A stretch of DNA of 64,000 nt from Linum tenue (lineage: Eukaryota > Streptophyta > Magnoliopsida > Malpighiales > Linaceae): NCBI GenBank assembly GCA_946122785.1, contig CAMGYJ010000009.1, positions 4,804,937 through 4,868,936 of the forward strand. The letters are read 5' to 3'. The notes beneath the pieces are model-generated. The model had not been told where the DNA came from, made no database searches, and worked only from the letters and a program-made list of their open reading frames with translations. Position numbers and translations under genes: made by a program. Below are positions 1 to 11,717 of the stretch, one piece after another (position 1 is the first letter of the stretch; each line of letters starts with the position of its first letter).

Positions 1-224
1 TAACAAAACAAAGTCGTTTTTTGACAAACCGCGATACAACTAGTATTCAGTGTCATTCCAACTTTGCAATCTCATAATCTAAAATCCGTAAAAGTACAAC
101 CACAAAAATGAAAAAGGAATAGTTCAATGTTGTCTTGCTTGGCCAAACTTTATATAATATTTTTGATCATATCCCTCAAAGCCCTCCGTGTTCGATCATG
201 CCATTTTGGGGTGTGGATAATTGT

Positions 225-1170
225 TATGCTGAACGGATATTAGTTTGTGACGTTCGGATATTTAGGCTGTCTGGTTTGGATATTTGTTTTGTGTGAATGG
301 ATATTAGTATGTGATGGTTAGACATTAGTCTGTGTTGTTTGGATATTTGTTTTGTGTGGATATTTATCTACTTAATTTATATTATTGTTGAAATGAACTA
401 GTATTTAGCATCCCCAAATCACAAAATGCATTCCATAACAAAACACTGGTTTTCAAGTATCAGGACACTAATATCTTGACCTCACAGAACAAATATCAGG
501 ACACTAATATCCATACATGGCAGAGTAATATCCTGATTGGGAGAAAAAAATACCAATAGATTACATAACTAATATCTGGACAACCAATTGCATACTAGAA
601 TCCACATCATCAACAAATTGAATCCCAAATACCCCATGTCTAATCCCAACTACATGGGCATTATAGTGCCAGAGTAAGAGATTAGCCGCAATGAGTGCTC
701 CTTGTCTTCCATTATGCAAAATCCCTAAAGCACATACAAATATTCGGTAAACATAGAAAAATATCCAATAAAAAGCAGGCAAATATCCAAACATGAACGA
801 TAAATATCCAGACATAATATTTTTAATATCTCTACATCACAAAACTAACATAATAGAAGTAATATCCAGATACAAACAAATAAGTATCCAGACATAATAT
901 AACAAATATCTCAACCGCTCAAAACTCATATAAGTGAACTAACATCCCTATAGGGCAGAGAAATATCAAGACAGAGTAAACAAATATCCAGACATCACAT
1001 AACTAATATCTGAATGATCAATTACATAACAATATCCACATCATCAAAAAGTAGGATCCCAAGCATGCTAATTGTTATCCACTATGAAAGGAACTAAAAT
1101 TCCAGATCTACAAATCGAATCCTAGATCCCAACCACACAACTATCCATGCAATTGAAAACTGATATCCTT
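225..1170. repeat. AT-rich array of ATATCC/GGATAT motifs with a strand switch
   Basis: The hexamer-centred motif GGATATT recurs every 15-45 bases from about 230 to 370. From about 455 to 1170 its complement (AATATCC, often extended to AATATCCAGACA) recurs in the opposite sense. Spacers are degenerate. The two halves face each other like the arms of a large imperfect inverted array. No protein-coding gene is convincing here. It could be subterminal repeats of an unrecognised DNA transposon or an old satellite. Confidence 0.55.
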
Positions 1171-1171
1171 C

Positions 1172-1504
1172 ATGAACAAAACTAATATCGGAACACACAC
1201 CAAACATATCCACAAAACCCAGAAAACAAAGCAACCCAGATCTAGTCAAATCCACAAAATCCACAAACCTAGCAACCCAGACCCAGATCCAATCAAATCC
1301 ACAAACTCAGAAAACATATCCACAAAATCCACAAAAGAAAGCAACCCAGCTCCAGTCAAATCTAAGTTAACAGAAAACAAATCCATCAAACCCATCGGGA
1401 AAAAAAGAAACGCAGGAAAAGAAAAACTCAGATCTAGTCGAAGCTATGCAACCTTAACTCAATCTACTCAAACGAACATGAGTATCCATGAACAAATGGG
1501 ATAA
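1172..1504. other. low-complexity ACAAA/CCCAGA-rich tract, no supported gene
   Basis: A purine- and C-rich stretch built of imperfect repeats of the words CAAATCCACAAA and AGCAACCCAGA. It happens to keep a 110-codon frame open on the + strand, with a composition dominated by Lys, Ser, Thr, Asn and Pro, as expected from the repeats. There is no recognisable domain, so I do not call it a gene. Confidence 0.4.
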
Positions 1505-1557
1505 AACTCTACTACCTCAGTCAACGAAGTAGTTCTTTCGTCAACAACCGTCGTCAA

Positions 1558-2314
1558 TAGGGATGGCAATCAAACTCATGGTCGCGGGTACCCGACCGCC
1601 CCATACCCAGTCAACGCGGGGAATCCCCGCTTTGACCGGGTATGGGGCGGGTATGGGTAAAACCCGCAAAAGGTTTGATGGGTATGGGGCGGGTATGGTT
1701 TTAGCCTCCCCCGCCCCATACCCATACCCATACCCGCCCCACCAAGAGAATTTCTTCACATATCAAAAAATACGTGGATTAAATTGTAATCTATCAATGA
1801 TGATGATGATAACTCGAGAAAATAAATAGTAGAAATGCAATTGAGTAACCACCTTAATCAAAACCTAATTCATTTCCCTCAATTCTCCTTCCACTCTTTC
1901 ACTTTCCCCCTTGTCAACAAAATTATGTTAGTTAATTATTACTTAGTAAATGTATCAAGAGTTAGAGCATAATAATTTAAAAAATATTATAGTCTATATT
2001 ATGTATTAATGGATGTTTTAGGATCATATTCTTTGAATCGTATTTAGAAAATGACCGTGTTTTGTTGACTTCGTGATATAATAGGTTTGTTTATGGTTAT
2101 AATTAAAACTTTTCTTGTAAGTTTTAGGTATAATAATGTTGGATGTACGGGGATGGGTATTACCCATGGGTACCCGAAACCCACGGGTATGGGGATGGGT
2201 TTGCAAAACATTCCCCCGCATGGGTATGGGGCGGGTATGGGTTTGGGTATTTGAAGATGAGGATGGGGATGGTTTAGGCAAACCCGCTCCAAACCCGCCC
2301 CATTGCCATCCCTA
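1558..2314. mobile_element. non-autonomous hAT-like element A (757 bp) with perfect 8-bp target duplication
   Basis: The termini are TAGGGATGGCAAT and its exact complement ATTGCCATCCCTA, a 13-bp terminal inverted repeat. The identical octamer GTCGTCAA flanks it at 1550-1557 and 2315-2322. Both ends carry clusters of GGGTATGGG/CCCGCCCC words, and the middle is AT-rich. Eight-base target duplications and a TAGGG-type terminus are typical of the hAT superfamily. No transposase is present, so it must have been mobilised in trans. Copies of the same family occur at 19586, 21230 and 46374. Confidence 0.9.
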
Positions 2315-2458
2315 GTCGTCAACCAGCCCTTCGTCGCGCGCCGCTTCGTCTGCACTGTCAAAATAAGCCCGCTTCGTCTGCACCTTAGCCGCCGTCAACC
2401 AACCCTTTCGTCGCCGCCGCTTCGTCTGCACCGTCGCCGCCGTCAAACTAACCTGGCC
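2315..2458. repeat. two imperfect ~77-bp tandem units, GC-rich
   Basis: GTCAACCA..CCCTTCGTCG..CCGCTTCGTCTGCAC occurs at about 2316 and again at about 2393, with small length differences. The purine-rich tract after it (2475-2560) is a GGGAGA-type simple repeat. The 8-bp duplication of the neighbouring hAT-like element is drawn from this repeat. Confidence 0.5.
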
Positions 2459-2459
2459 G

Positions 2460-3415
2460 CCGTCGTCGTTATCGGGAGAGGAAAGGGAGAGGGAGAGGAA
2501 AGAGAGAGGGAGTGAAAACAATTGATTTTTGGAGAGAGAGGGGGGGAAAACGTGTCTGGTGGAGAAAGATTAGAGATGGGAGGGTTTTGAGTAAAAAAAA
2601 GTGGTGTTTTTTGAATTTGGGGGCCTGGTGGGCCCCATTTTCTTTTTCTGTAGGCTTGGGCCAGCCGATGGACTCGGCTCTCCTCCCTCACATGCTGGCG
2701 CCAATCTACCTCCACCGCTGGATCGTGGCTTGAAGACATGGCTGCCCATCTAACCCTATCAGTATCTCCTAACAAAATGGCCTGTTAGGAGCATAACTAG
2801 ATTGTTCCTTCGGTCCCTAGGGATTTCATCTCATTGGGTAGGGAAATTAAAAAGTTATTGGGTTAAATGTCGATTTGGTCACTGGAGTATGACGCCAATG
2901 ACAAAATGGTCCCTATATTTGAAAGTTTAACAAGAATTTTATGGTCCTCCATCTTCCTCTCAACTTTTATCTCGATTAAGATAACCAACCAACCCTATAT
3001 ACATAAGTTAGCTACAAATTGCACAGACGAACCAAGCTCTGAAACTCTAAAAAAACCATGGCTCAGTTCTTCAGTTCCACTCCCACTCGTCTACAACGCT
3101 TACCATCACTACAACATTCTGGCCATTTATTTGGGAGCAAAACCAAGTTATAGTAAACCTCCCTAGTATACATTGGCAGCATCAAAAGTTATCAACTCCC
3201 CATCCTGCAACTTGACTGTACATCACGTATTCAAACTCCAACGCTTTCCTCGAGCCTCCAAAAGCTTCGTCACTGCTCGTTGTTAGATTTATTCACGGCA
3301 CCTTGCTATCTTCAAAAGTACTGTCCAACATACACTCACAGATAGAGAACACTTACCTTTAGCTGGCTGGCTCATCATCCATTCCATATCTACTGTGTAA
3401 TCCGTCTCTGAATGC
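2460..3415. other. gene-free interval downstream of the SRA gene
   Basis: I see no pre-SET, SET or other conserved domain on either strand here. That matters because the SUVH-like gene on the minus strand (stop at 3416) would need such exons to be full length. A plausible splice donor (AAAG followed by GTAAGTG) lies on the minus strand near 3355, just past the stop, so the 3' UTR may be spliced. Confidence 0.4.
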
Positions 3416-5119
3416 TCAACCATGGATGAAGCCTCTCACACTAGAGTTCTTTCCCTTTTTCCAAGCAAGCTCTTGCTGGCCTGGCATTCGAACCAGCCGG
3501 AACTTGAACACAAGTTTACCGTTAGGTCCTGTCTCCTGCCAATACTCCTCCACAGTATACAAACCATCATAGACATAAATCCTACCTCTAGCATCAACGT
3601 TCGTACTGCTAGTCCCACGGATCACCCTCACGGGATTCTTCACTGCGATGCTAGTCTTCAAAGCAAGATTACCTCTCTCAAGCTTCTGATCTTCAGCTTC
3701 CTTCTCTTTAGTTGAGTTCCCTCCTTGACCTGTATACTCAAGCACATCGGAGTTGTCCACGTTATCATCATATCCACCCGACGCCACGATGCTTGTTGCT
3801 ACGATGCCCTGACGATGTTTCGTATAATCGATCCCGCCTTGAGTCGGGCGATGAAGGCCGATGATGTTGAGCTCCAGCCTGTACTGAAACTTGTCGCCAA
3901 TCACAACTCCTGGGACAGCTCCAATGATATGCTTCCCGACATTGAGACACATTCCTCTGGATTTAAGCTCTTTTGAGGCGAGAAAATCAACTCTTTTGGC
4001 ATTACCAGTACCACCTTTGAGCTTTGATCCCTCGGCATGTAACAACTTCCTGCAGAGGAAGTGGAAAGTATCTAATACTTCCTTCACTTTCTTTCTATCT
4101 CTATCCAACCCTGCTGAAGTTCCAGGTCCAGGAGAAGTTAAGCTCACACTCTCACTGGTTTCCCTCCTAGCAAATTCATAATCATAGCCATTATCAGCAT
4201 CATAAAGTTCTTCCCAGTCATCTTCCTTTGCCAAAGAAGCTGATTTCTTACTCTCTCTCGATACAACTTCCTCTTTAAGGTTACTTTCATCAACACGCAA
4301 GTTACTAGAGCTAGGTGCCCCTTTACCCTTGGACATCATCTTCTCAGAGACTGAGCTGTACTTCTGGGCAGCAACCGCATTCGGATTCCTTCTCATCCCA
4401 TTCCCACTAAACTGTTTCGGCTTCGCTTCAATCCTAACACCACTCCGCTCTGTGATATTGCTATCGAACCTTCTCCCACTTGGAGCTCCACCATCCATAT
4501 ATACATCCTTAACCCTTTCAGCATCTCTTCTGACCTTCTCTGGCAATGGCATATGATTCTCCTCTTCGGTCTCATCCACTCTGTCTCCTTGCACCATGCC
4601 AGGAAGCTGAGCACTTCTTCCACAATTCGGAGGGAAGTGTCTAACACATGAAACCTTCCTCCTCGGTGGATACTTCCGATCTACCACCGCAGATTTCGCA
4701 CAATCTTTCTGCTCAAGAGTATTATCATCTCTCTGATCAACGAAACCCTCATCTCTAACATTGAAATCGTTCTTCTCCAATTCTACAGAATCATCGGTAA
4801 CGGCAACACCATTCGAGACTTCCAATTCACCCTCCCGCTTAGTATCCAATCCACCATTGCCACTAGAATCCGTTACACGACCATGGGACTCAATCTTGAC
4901 CGAGTTACCTGGTGGTGATACTGTTGAACGGAAGTTCGGCCCACAATTAGGCGGCCAATGTCGAATCGCTGAAACCTTACGCTGCTTATACTTGGGCTTC
5001 CCCAATCCCACTGGTTTCCCTTCCGGATGAGCCCTGCCGCCGCTCGACGGCGAGGACACCACGTTCGTCGACTTCGCATGAATCGGATTTTCCACGAACC
5101 CCATTCCTAAGCTCATCAA
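3416..5119 (-). CDS. SRA (YDG)-domain protein of SUVH5/SUVH6 type lacking pre-SET and SET
   Basis: This single 567-codon exon encodes a protein related to plant SUVH5/6 histone H3K9 methyltransferases, which read methylated cytosine with an SRA domain and methylate H3K9 with a C-terminal SET domain. Two copies of the SUVH5/6 N-terminal signature (VSAIRHWPPNCG and VSCVRHFPPNCG) lie near residues 50 and 155. A complete-looking SRA domain spans roughly 388-552: RGMCLN, GVVIGDKFQYRLEL, SGGYDDNVDNSDVL, YTGQGG, NLALK, YVYDGLY. The protein stops about 15 residues after the SRA, where family members (near 790 residues in Arabidopsis) continue into pre-SET/SET. The start is the first Met of the frame, and a 5' UTR intron between about 5136 and 5207 is possible. 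It may be a functional SRA-only reader or a truncated pseudogene. Family assignment is firm; function is inferred. Confidence 0.85.
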   Translation of the reverse strand: MMSLGMGFVENPIHAKSTNVVSSPSSGGRAHPEGKPVGLGKPKYKQRKVSAIRHWPPNCGPNFRSTVSPPGNSVKIESHGRVTDSSGNGGLDTKREGELEVSNGVAVTDDSVELEKNDFNVRDEGFVDQRDDNTLEQKDCAKSAVVDRKYPPRRKVSCVRHFPPNCGRSAQLPGMVQGDRVDETEEENHMPLPEKVRRDAERVKDVYMDGGAPSGRRFDSNITERSGVRIEAKPKQFSGNGMRRNPNAVAAQKYSSVSEKMMSKGKGAPSSSNLRVDESNLKEEVVSRESKKSASLAKEDDWEELYDADNGYDYEFARRETSESVSLTSPGPGTSAGLDRDRKKVKEVLDTFHFLCRKLLHAEGSKLKGGTGNAKRVDFLASKELKSRGMCLNVGKHIIGAVPGVVIGDKFQYRLELNIIGLHRPTQGGIDYTKHRQGIVATSIVASGGYDDNVDNSDVLEYTGQGGNSTKEKEAEDQKLERGNLALKTSIAVKNPVRVIRGTSSTNVDARGRIYVYDGLYTVEEYWQETGPNGKLVFKFRLVRMPGQQELAWKKGKNSSVRGFIHG

Positions 5120-6212
5120 ACGAATTCCACCAATCTGAAGACGAACGGGAAATACTTTTCAAAGCATTGCTTGGGTAGGATCAGAAATGGAAATGGAATT
5201 CGGAAGCGGAATTGTACCTGTTTCGAATGGAAGGAGAGAAGAGCTGGGAGGGTGAAGGAAAGAGATGTGAGTCGAGCGCCTACGTGCAGGGGGAATCGCT
5301 ATGCTCTAAACCAGTTCGGTGGGGAGTTTCTTTCCATTTTCATGCGGTTGAGTGTGTCTATCTGGTTCTCTGCTTCCGATCAGCTGCAGGCAGCAGCGAG
5401 CGGATTCTTCTCTCTCTCTGGTGAAAGAGAAGAGAAGAGTAGGAGAAACCGTTTCTCAGACAACCCAAAATAGCTGAAACGCTTCTCACCTCGGTTAAGA
5501 ATCGAATCCGCTTTATTAAGGTTATACCGAAAAAGTTAATAATATTGCCTACTAAAAAACATAACTCAATCATAATTGATCTCTAAAATTATCTATCAAC
5601 GAAACGACACGACATGATTATGCGTTATATCATCGTATCACGATATGACAGGATTTTACGGATCGAAAAGACACAGGCGCGACCCTCACTGTTTCACCTG
5701 CTTTACCAAGCTTCTCTATGTTCTGAACAAAAAGGTTCGGACTTTCACACTATCAGCACCAAATGAATGATTCCCAAAATCTCAATCAAGCCAATGGATC
5801 ACAGAAAGCTGAACTCACCGTTGTTAAAATAACCTCTGGCTTCCTATACCGAACTCCTAGACAAGCATACAGGCTACAGCAATGGCGGTAACGACGAGTC
5901 GGACGAGCTCCTCCCAACATTAGTTTCTCTAAGAATTTGCCGCAGGGCATTTCTGCCGGGTTGTAGATAGGCCATTTGCAACTAGCCATCAAGAGAAAAG
6001 AACTTCCCCAGATGTGTTAGAGTAGTCAAAGAGTAAAGGAAATACCACATTGGTGGGAGAAGGAAAGTGCAAGTTGTTTTTAAGTTTGCCTTCCACTTTA
6101 GTTATTGGATAAAATGGTTAGTGGGTTTTTGGAAAAAGTGTGGGCTATTTAGTTTGACATATTAAATCGCACTTAGCACTTTTTTTGGCTACTTAATTAA
6201 TTTTCAGAATTA
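5120..6212. other. upstream region of the SRA gene; no further gene seen
   Basis: Contains the presumed 5' leader of the minus-strand SRA gene, including a candidate intron acceptor near 5136 and donor near 5207. Beyond that it is ordinary AT-rich DNA. Short frames at 5171-5573 and 5786-5992 show no known domain. Confidence 0.4.
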
Positions 6213-7050
6213 ATTGGATTTAAGTTTTGTGAAACGACGCAACCCTTGAGTGAGAAGGGAACTGTCGTTTTCTCAACTTATAAGAGACGTTGGCCAGAAG
6301 GTTGAGTTCCAACGTTCATCTTCTTCTCCTCGTTTTTCCTTCTCCAAAAACACAAACACAGAAGTCAGAAAGGTTGCTGCTTTCGGACTTTGGTTGAAGG
6401 GACTCCTGGGGGTGGTTTGCCTAATTCCTACCAGCAATGAAGTAGTGGGGGCAAATAACACTCTAAGGAGAGTGATTAAATCACGCCTTCAATCCGTTTC
6501 TCCATACTGTTTCCCTGACAAGATGAGCCATTGAAAGTTGAAACCAATCGAGAACTGAGACAAAAATCGAATCGAGTAGAACAAACTAAAAATGGAGATC
6601 ACAAGCCAGACCAGATCGTGATTCTTGTCTCATTGGATTTAAGTTTTGTGAAACGACGCAACCCTTGAGTGAGAAGGGAACTGCCGTTTTCTCAACTTAT
6701 AAGAGACGTTGGCCAGAAGGTTGAGTTCCAACGTTCATCTTCTTCTCCTCGTTTTTCCTTCTCCAAAAACACAAACACAGAAGTCAGAAAGGTTACTGCT
6801 TTCGGACTTTGGTTGAAGGGACTCCTGGGGGTGGTTTGCCTAATTCCTACCAGCAACGAAGTAGTGGGGGCAAATAACACTCTAAGGAGAGTGATTAAAT
6901 CACGCCTTCAATCCGTTTCTCCATACTGTTTCCCTGACAAGATGAGCCATTGAAAGTTGAAACCAATCGAGAACTGAGACAAAAATCGAATCGAGTAGAA
7001 CAAACTAAAAATGGAGATCACAAGCCAGACCAGATCGTGATTCTTGTCTC
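6213..7050. repeat. recent 419-bp tandem duplication, two near-identical units
   Basis: Units 6213-6631 and 6632-7050 start with ATTGGATTTAAG and end with TTCTTGTCTC. I count three substitutions between them (for example AACTGTCG versus AACTGCCG, and CAGCAATG versus CAGCAACG), under 1% divergence. Each carries a 94-codon + frame starting MRRELSFSQ or MRRELPFSQ, without a recognised domain. The ATTG after the second unit repeats the first bases of the unit, consistent with unequal exchange or slippage. Confidence 0.9.
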
Positions 7051-7538
7051 ATTGTGCGGACCAAACTGTGTGGTCTTGTGTATAAACTGTGGTTTTCTAT
7101 ACAACTTGGTGGTCTGAATTCCGATCCTTACTTCTATATTATTAGAATATTATTTGTCATTATTATAATATACCATGATTTCTTTAAGTTTGATTCAGAA
7201 TAGTGGCTGGTTGGGTAGACTCATGCATGATTAGCAACACATATTTTATATATTGGACATTTTTTCCTTATTATTCTATCCATGTGATTCAAAGTAATAG
7301 AGCACTTCTATTATGTTTTACAACATTGGTGATTTAAAATACAATTTGAAATTGTACCATAACTTTAAAAATACAAATTGAAGTTGTACCATAACATTAA
7401 TGTACATCTTTAATTTGTACCATCAAAGGACTTGTACAAAAGCGTATAGATAGTTACGTACAACTTCATATTTTACCACAATGTTAAAAATACAACTTCA
7501 AATTATATCATAAAAGTAAAAACTAAAAGCACCAATAC
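7051..7538. other. AT-rich interval with imperfect ~30-bp repeats
   Basis: No gene. Between about 7325 and 7510 the phrase (A)TACAA(A)TTGAAATTGTACCATAAC and diverged copies recur three or four times. Confidence 0.35.
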
Positions 7539-7605
7539 TTTTTTTTTTCCAAGTAAGATCATAGAACAATAGTTAAAACCTCTACCCAATGCCCCGAAAA
7601 CAAGA

Positions 7606-10600
7606 TTAATGAAGCCACCCTACAAAATCAAAGGACACTATCTCTACAGGGGACAGCAACAGGGCTTGTCTTGCCACTCTATGGGCAGCCTAGTTGGCAG
7701 TCCTCGGAACCGCACTAAACAGAATACACGAGGAACAGGACCTCAACAACTGGAAGCAATCTCGAAGCAAGGGCCCTCCAACCGAATCTTCACAGCAACT
7801 ACTTTCAAGTTGTCGGACGACTACTTCAGAATCTCCTTCAATGATGACACGGGGAAGACTTCATGAGATGACAAGAGAGATGGCATCCCTTGCAGCCATA
7901 AGTTCAGCAAGATAGGGAACCGAAACACCGGGATGAAGGAAACCCAAGGCCAAAAAGACTTGCCCATCTGGACCTCGAGCTACGAGCCCTGACGAACAAT
8001 CCGGAGCACGAACAGCAGCATCGAAGTTGATCTTGATAAAACCATCTGGAGGGCCAACCCAACGGGATGGGCGAGACGACTGGGGGCGGGGCGAGAAAAC
8101 CAGAGGCTGGGAGGAGACTGAGGAGAATTCATGGACTTGGAAGAAAAATTGACGGGCAAGCGATGTAGCTAGTGGTTGAGTGAATTCAAAAACCACTTTA
8201 TTTCTAGATTTCCAAATTCTCCAAAGGAGGCAAATGCAGGGGAGATAGTGGATTTGGAAGTTTTCTGAGTTCATAACATGTCGCCACTAGATACCGAAAT
8301 TATCAGTTGGGGCGGAAATAATTAAACTGCTTAATCCCACTATATTCCAGAGATGGAGAGCAAGAGGACAATGGAGGAAGAGGTGCTCAATACTCTCTTT
8401 ACCAGCCCAACAAACCGGACATCGAACTTGGCAATTTATTCCCCGAGATCTAAGGGCCGTCATGGTTGGCAAGATAACTTTCAAACATTGCCATATAAAG
8501 AATTTAAGCTTGGGTGGGACATCCAGTGCCCACGTTCTTTTCCATATTGGAGGGTCAATGATGGTGACCGTCTCTTTCTGTGTGAGAATTAAAATATTTT
8601 CCAATGCAAGATGATATCCTGTTTTAACTGAGTACTTCCCAGTTTTTGTAAAGTGCCATACTAACTTGTCTTCTTGTGGAAGAAAAGGCACTACCATGCT
8701 ACGAATGATCTCAACTGATTTTTCTTTGAACCAGTGCCTTAACCTAGGGGTATGCCAATCTCGTCGATCTTGATTGATGAAATAGGACACTCTTGGGGAA
8801 AAGTTATCCTCATGCCTCTTAAGATCAGGGGGGCAAGGTTTATCTGCTAGTACCCAATTATCTTTGAAGGCTTCTACATTGGTTCCATCACCTATCTGCC
8901 ATCGCAGGCCTTGCACAAGTAGTTCTCTCCCATACAGAATACTTCTCCAACCCCATGAAGGATTAGATCCAATAGTGGCTTCCATAATCGTATTTCCATT
9001 GAAGTATCTTCCTTTATATAACCGACTAATGAGCGAGTTAGGATCGGACCAAATACACCAGCATAGTTTGGCTAATAAAGCTTGATTGAAAGCCCTGAAG
9101 TCCCTAAAGCCTAGTCCTCCGTGGAATTTACTTTGGGCTAGGCCTTTCCAGGATACCCAATGGATAGGGTGATCCCAGTTAGTAGCCGAGCCCCACCAAA
9201 ACCTTGCCAAGAGGCTATTCAGCCGTTTACACGTAGCGACTGGGAACTTAAAGCACATCATACCATGAACTGGTATATTGGTGGCAGAGGTTCTGATTAA
9301 GATATCTTTGGCCGCTCTGGACAAGGTACGTTGTTTCCAGCCTTGCAACTTCTTCCCAACTTTTTCCTCGATATAAAGAAATGTATCCTTTTTGGTTCTT
9401 GGGATCAGGGAGGGAAGCCCTAAATAAGAGTCTTGTTCTCCTATTGCCCCAACTCCCAACTGTGATCCCCAGTAACTAGCATCTTCACTCTTAGTATTTT
9501 TACTAAAAAGCACTGCTGATTTGGAGAGATTAACCTTTTGACCACTTAGTCTTTCATAACCTTGGAACAAGGATAATAAGTTCGAGCAGGAATCACTAGA
9601 AGCCTCTACGAATAGGTAAGAATCATCCGCGAAGAAGAGATGGGAGACCATTGGACAGGTCTGGCGTATCCTTATTCCTTCCAAGAAACCCAAGGTCCTT
9701 CCAAGAAACCCAAGGTTACTGCTTGATTTATCATTGCAGAGAAGCCTTCCGTGCATATGGCGAATAACAAAGAGGAGAGAGGGTCACCTTGACGAAGACC
9801 TCTCATAGGTCTGAAGTAATTTGAAGGGGATCCGTTAACTAGAATGGAATAGGAGACAGTGGTGACACATTCCTGAATCCAGGAGATGAACTGACAATTG
9901 AACCCAATTTCCTTCATCATTTCAAAAAGAAATGGCCACTCAATTCGATCGTAAGCTTTTTCCATATCGAGTTTTAACGCCATCCAACACTTCGAGCCTG
10001 AGTAAAGAGTTTTAATATGATGAGAGATCTCATGGCTGATCATAATATTATCTACAATCTGACGATCTTTGATGAAGCCATTTTGAGATTGAGAGATGAT
10101 CGAGGGCAAGACTCTACTAAGCCTATTGGCTAGTATCTTGGCAATGATTTTATATACCACTTGACAAAGGCTAATAGGTCTGAGATTTTTCATAGTACGA
10201 ACTTCCGACCCTTTTGGCACTAAGGAGATCCAAGTTCTATTAAAACTTCTCAACAGCTTTCCCGTACGAAAGAATGTTAGGACTGCCTGAGTAACATCTT
10301 GTCCAACCATGGGCCAATAGTGTTGAAAGAAACCAGCTGTGAATCCATCAGGTCCTGGGGCTTGAGTTTTCCCCATACTGAAGACTACCTTTTTGATTTC
10401 CTCAATAGAGATGGGAGCTATCAACCCGTAGTTCTGATCTTCTGTAAGGTAGTTTGTGAAAACTAGGTTGGACAGATTTATGTCGCTCGGATTCTGGCTT
10501 TGGAAAAGCCCTCGATAATATCTTTCAGCTATGCCACATTTTTCTACTTCGGAGGTACACCACTGTCCTCTTTCGTCCTCGAGTCCCCAAATTACATTGT

Positions 10601-11717
10601 TTAGGCGTCTTGTCGAGGCAACTAGGTGGAAATATGGAGTATTTTTATCGCCCACTTTTAACCAATTAGTACGAGACTTCTGTTGCCAATAGATCTCTTC
10701 TCTTTTATATTGAATGGACAAGTCTTCTTCCAAGGATCGTACCAGGTTCCAATCCACCATTCGTGCATTCCTTGCCTTTTCCAAAGCGGAATTGAGGTCT
10801 TTAATCAACCTGGCTGAATTAGATTGTCCTCCTTTACATCACTCGACTAGGGTGTGTCTTACCCGCAGCAGTTTAGAGAATAGGCAATACTGGACTGACC
10901 CAGCCACTTGCGATTTCCAAACGTAACTTATAATTAGTTCTGCCTCTGGCATTGAGGTCCAACAGATATCAAATCTAAATAACCTTTTAAAATGGGGAGC
11001 TAGGACACTAGTAGTCAAGCGTATGAGTCGATGATCTGAACCTTTATCAGAGAGATGATACACTGAAGAGTTCGGCCAAAAGTTCATCCAGGTGGGGGAT
11101 ACAAAGACTCTATCAATTCTTTGCTCAATTGTAATCCCATTTCTGCCTCGATTCGTCCAAGTATATTTGGGTCCTTGGAAAGGGGGTTCAAAGAGACCAG
11201 TTTGGTGAAGGAAATCCCATAAGGGACGAGCTTTGTCCGTTCGCCACGTTGCACCTCCTAATTTATCCGAGGGATACAGGGAACAGTTGACATCCCCAAT
11301 AATTAGGAATGGATCAGAGATACTGAAGGAGAAGCGTTTTAATTCCTCTAATTGTTCTTGCCTTTTCGAGATGACATACGAGAGATAAACTCCAATCAAA
11401 ACAAAACGAGGGCACACACCGTAGAGAGAGGAGTTATTATTAATAATGGAAATTGCAACAAAAAAAGAGGTAGACCCAATAACCGACACTGAGGCCGAAC
11501 GTGGCCAAGCAAAAACTAAACCTCCCGACATACCGGAAGGATCAACAATGTGACAGTCAGAAAACCCTAACGAGGATATAAAAGAGGACACCGTGCTTCT
11601 TGAAGACATTGTCTCACTTAAGAAAAGAAAAGATTTAGCTAAACAACGATGAGTTTTAAGCGTTTGGAATGTCAAGGGACTCCTCACACCTTGACAATTC
11701 CACGCAAAAACATTCAT
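7606..11717 (-). pseudogene. LINE 1 ORF2: endonuclease, reverse transcriptase, RNase H (disrupted)
   Basis: The start ATG at 11717 overlaps the ORF1 stop by four bases (ATGA). The order is: endonuclease (FAWNCQG near the N terminus, GDVNCSLYPSDKLGG, SDHRL), reverse transcriptase with APGPDGF, LRPISLCQ, MEKAYDRIEW, LRQGDPLS and FADDSYLF, the zinc-binding CPVCW..H..C segment near 8400, and an RNase H-like tail. Breaks: stop codons at 10839-10841, 8287-8289, 7861-7863 and 7690-7692, plus an extra 20 bp (9697-9716 repeats 9677-9696) that shifts the frame between the MRGLRQGDP and FADDSYLF regions. Discounting those, the frame runs to a TAA at 7606-7608, about 1,360 codons, normal for plant L1 ORF2. 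It is not functional. Confidence 0.9.

Noticed and set aside
561..815. 84-codon minus-strand frame in the AT-rich left end
   Set aside because: No domain, no splice context, and it overlaps the ATATCC motif field; compositionally explained.
1563..2361. Pro/Tyr/Gly-rich frames on both strands
   Set aside because: They are translations of the GGGTATGGG subterminal repeats of hAT-like element A.
6250..6953. Paired MRREL(S/P)FSQLIRDVGQ frames as a duplicated small gene
   Set aside because: The frame is short and has no known domain, and the opposite strand is equally open. The duplication itself is reported instead.
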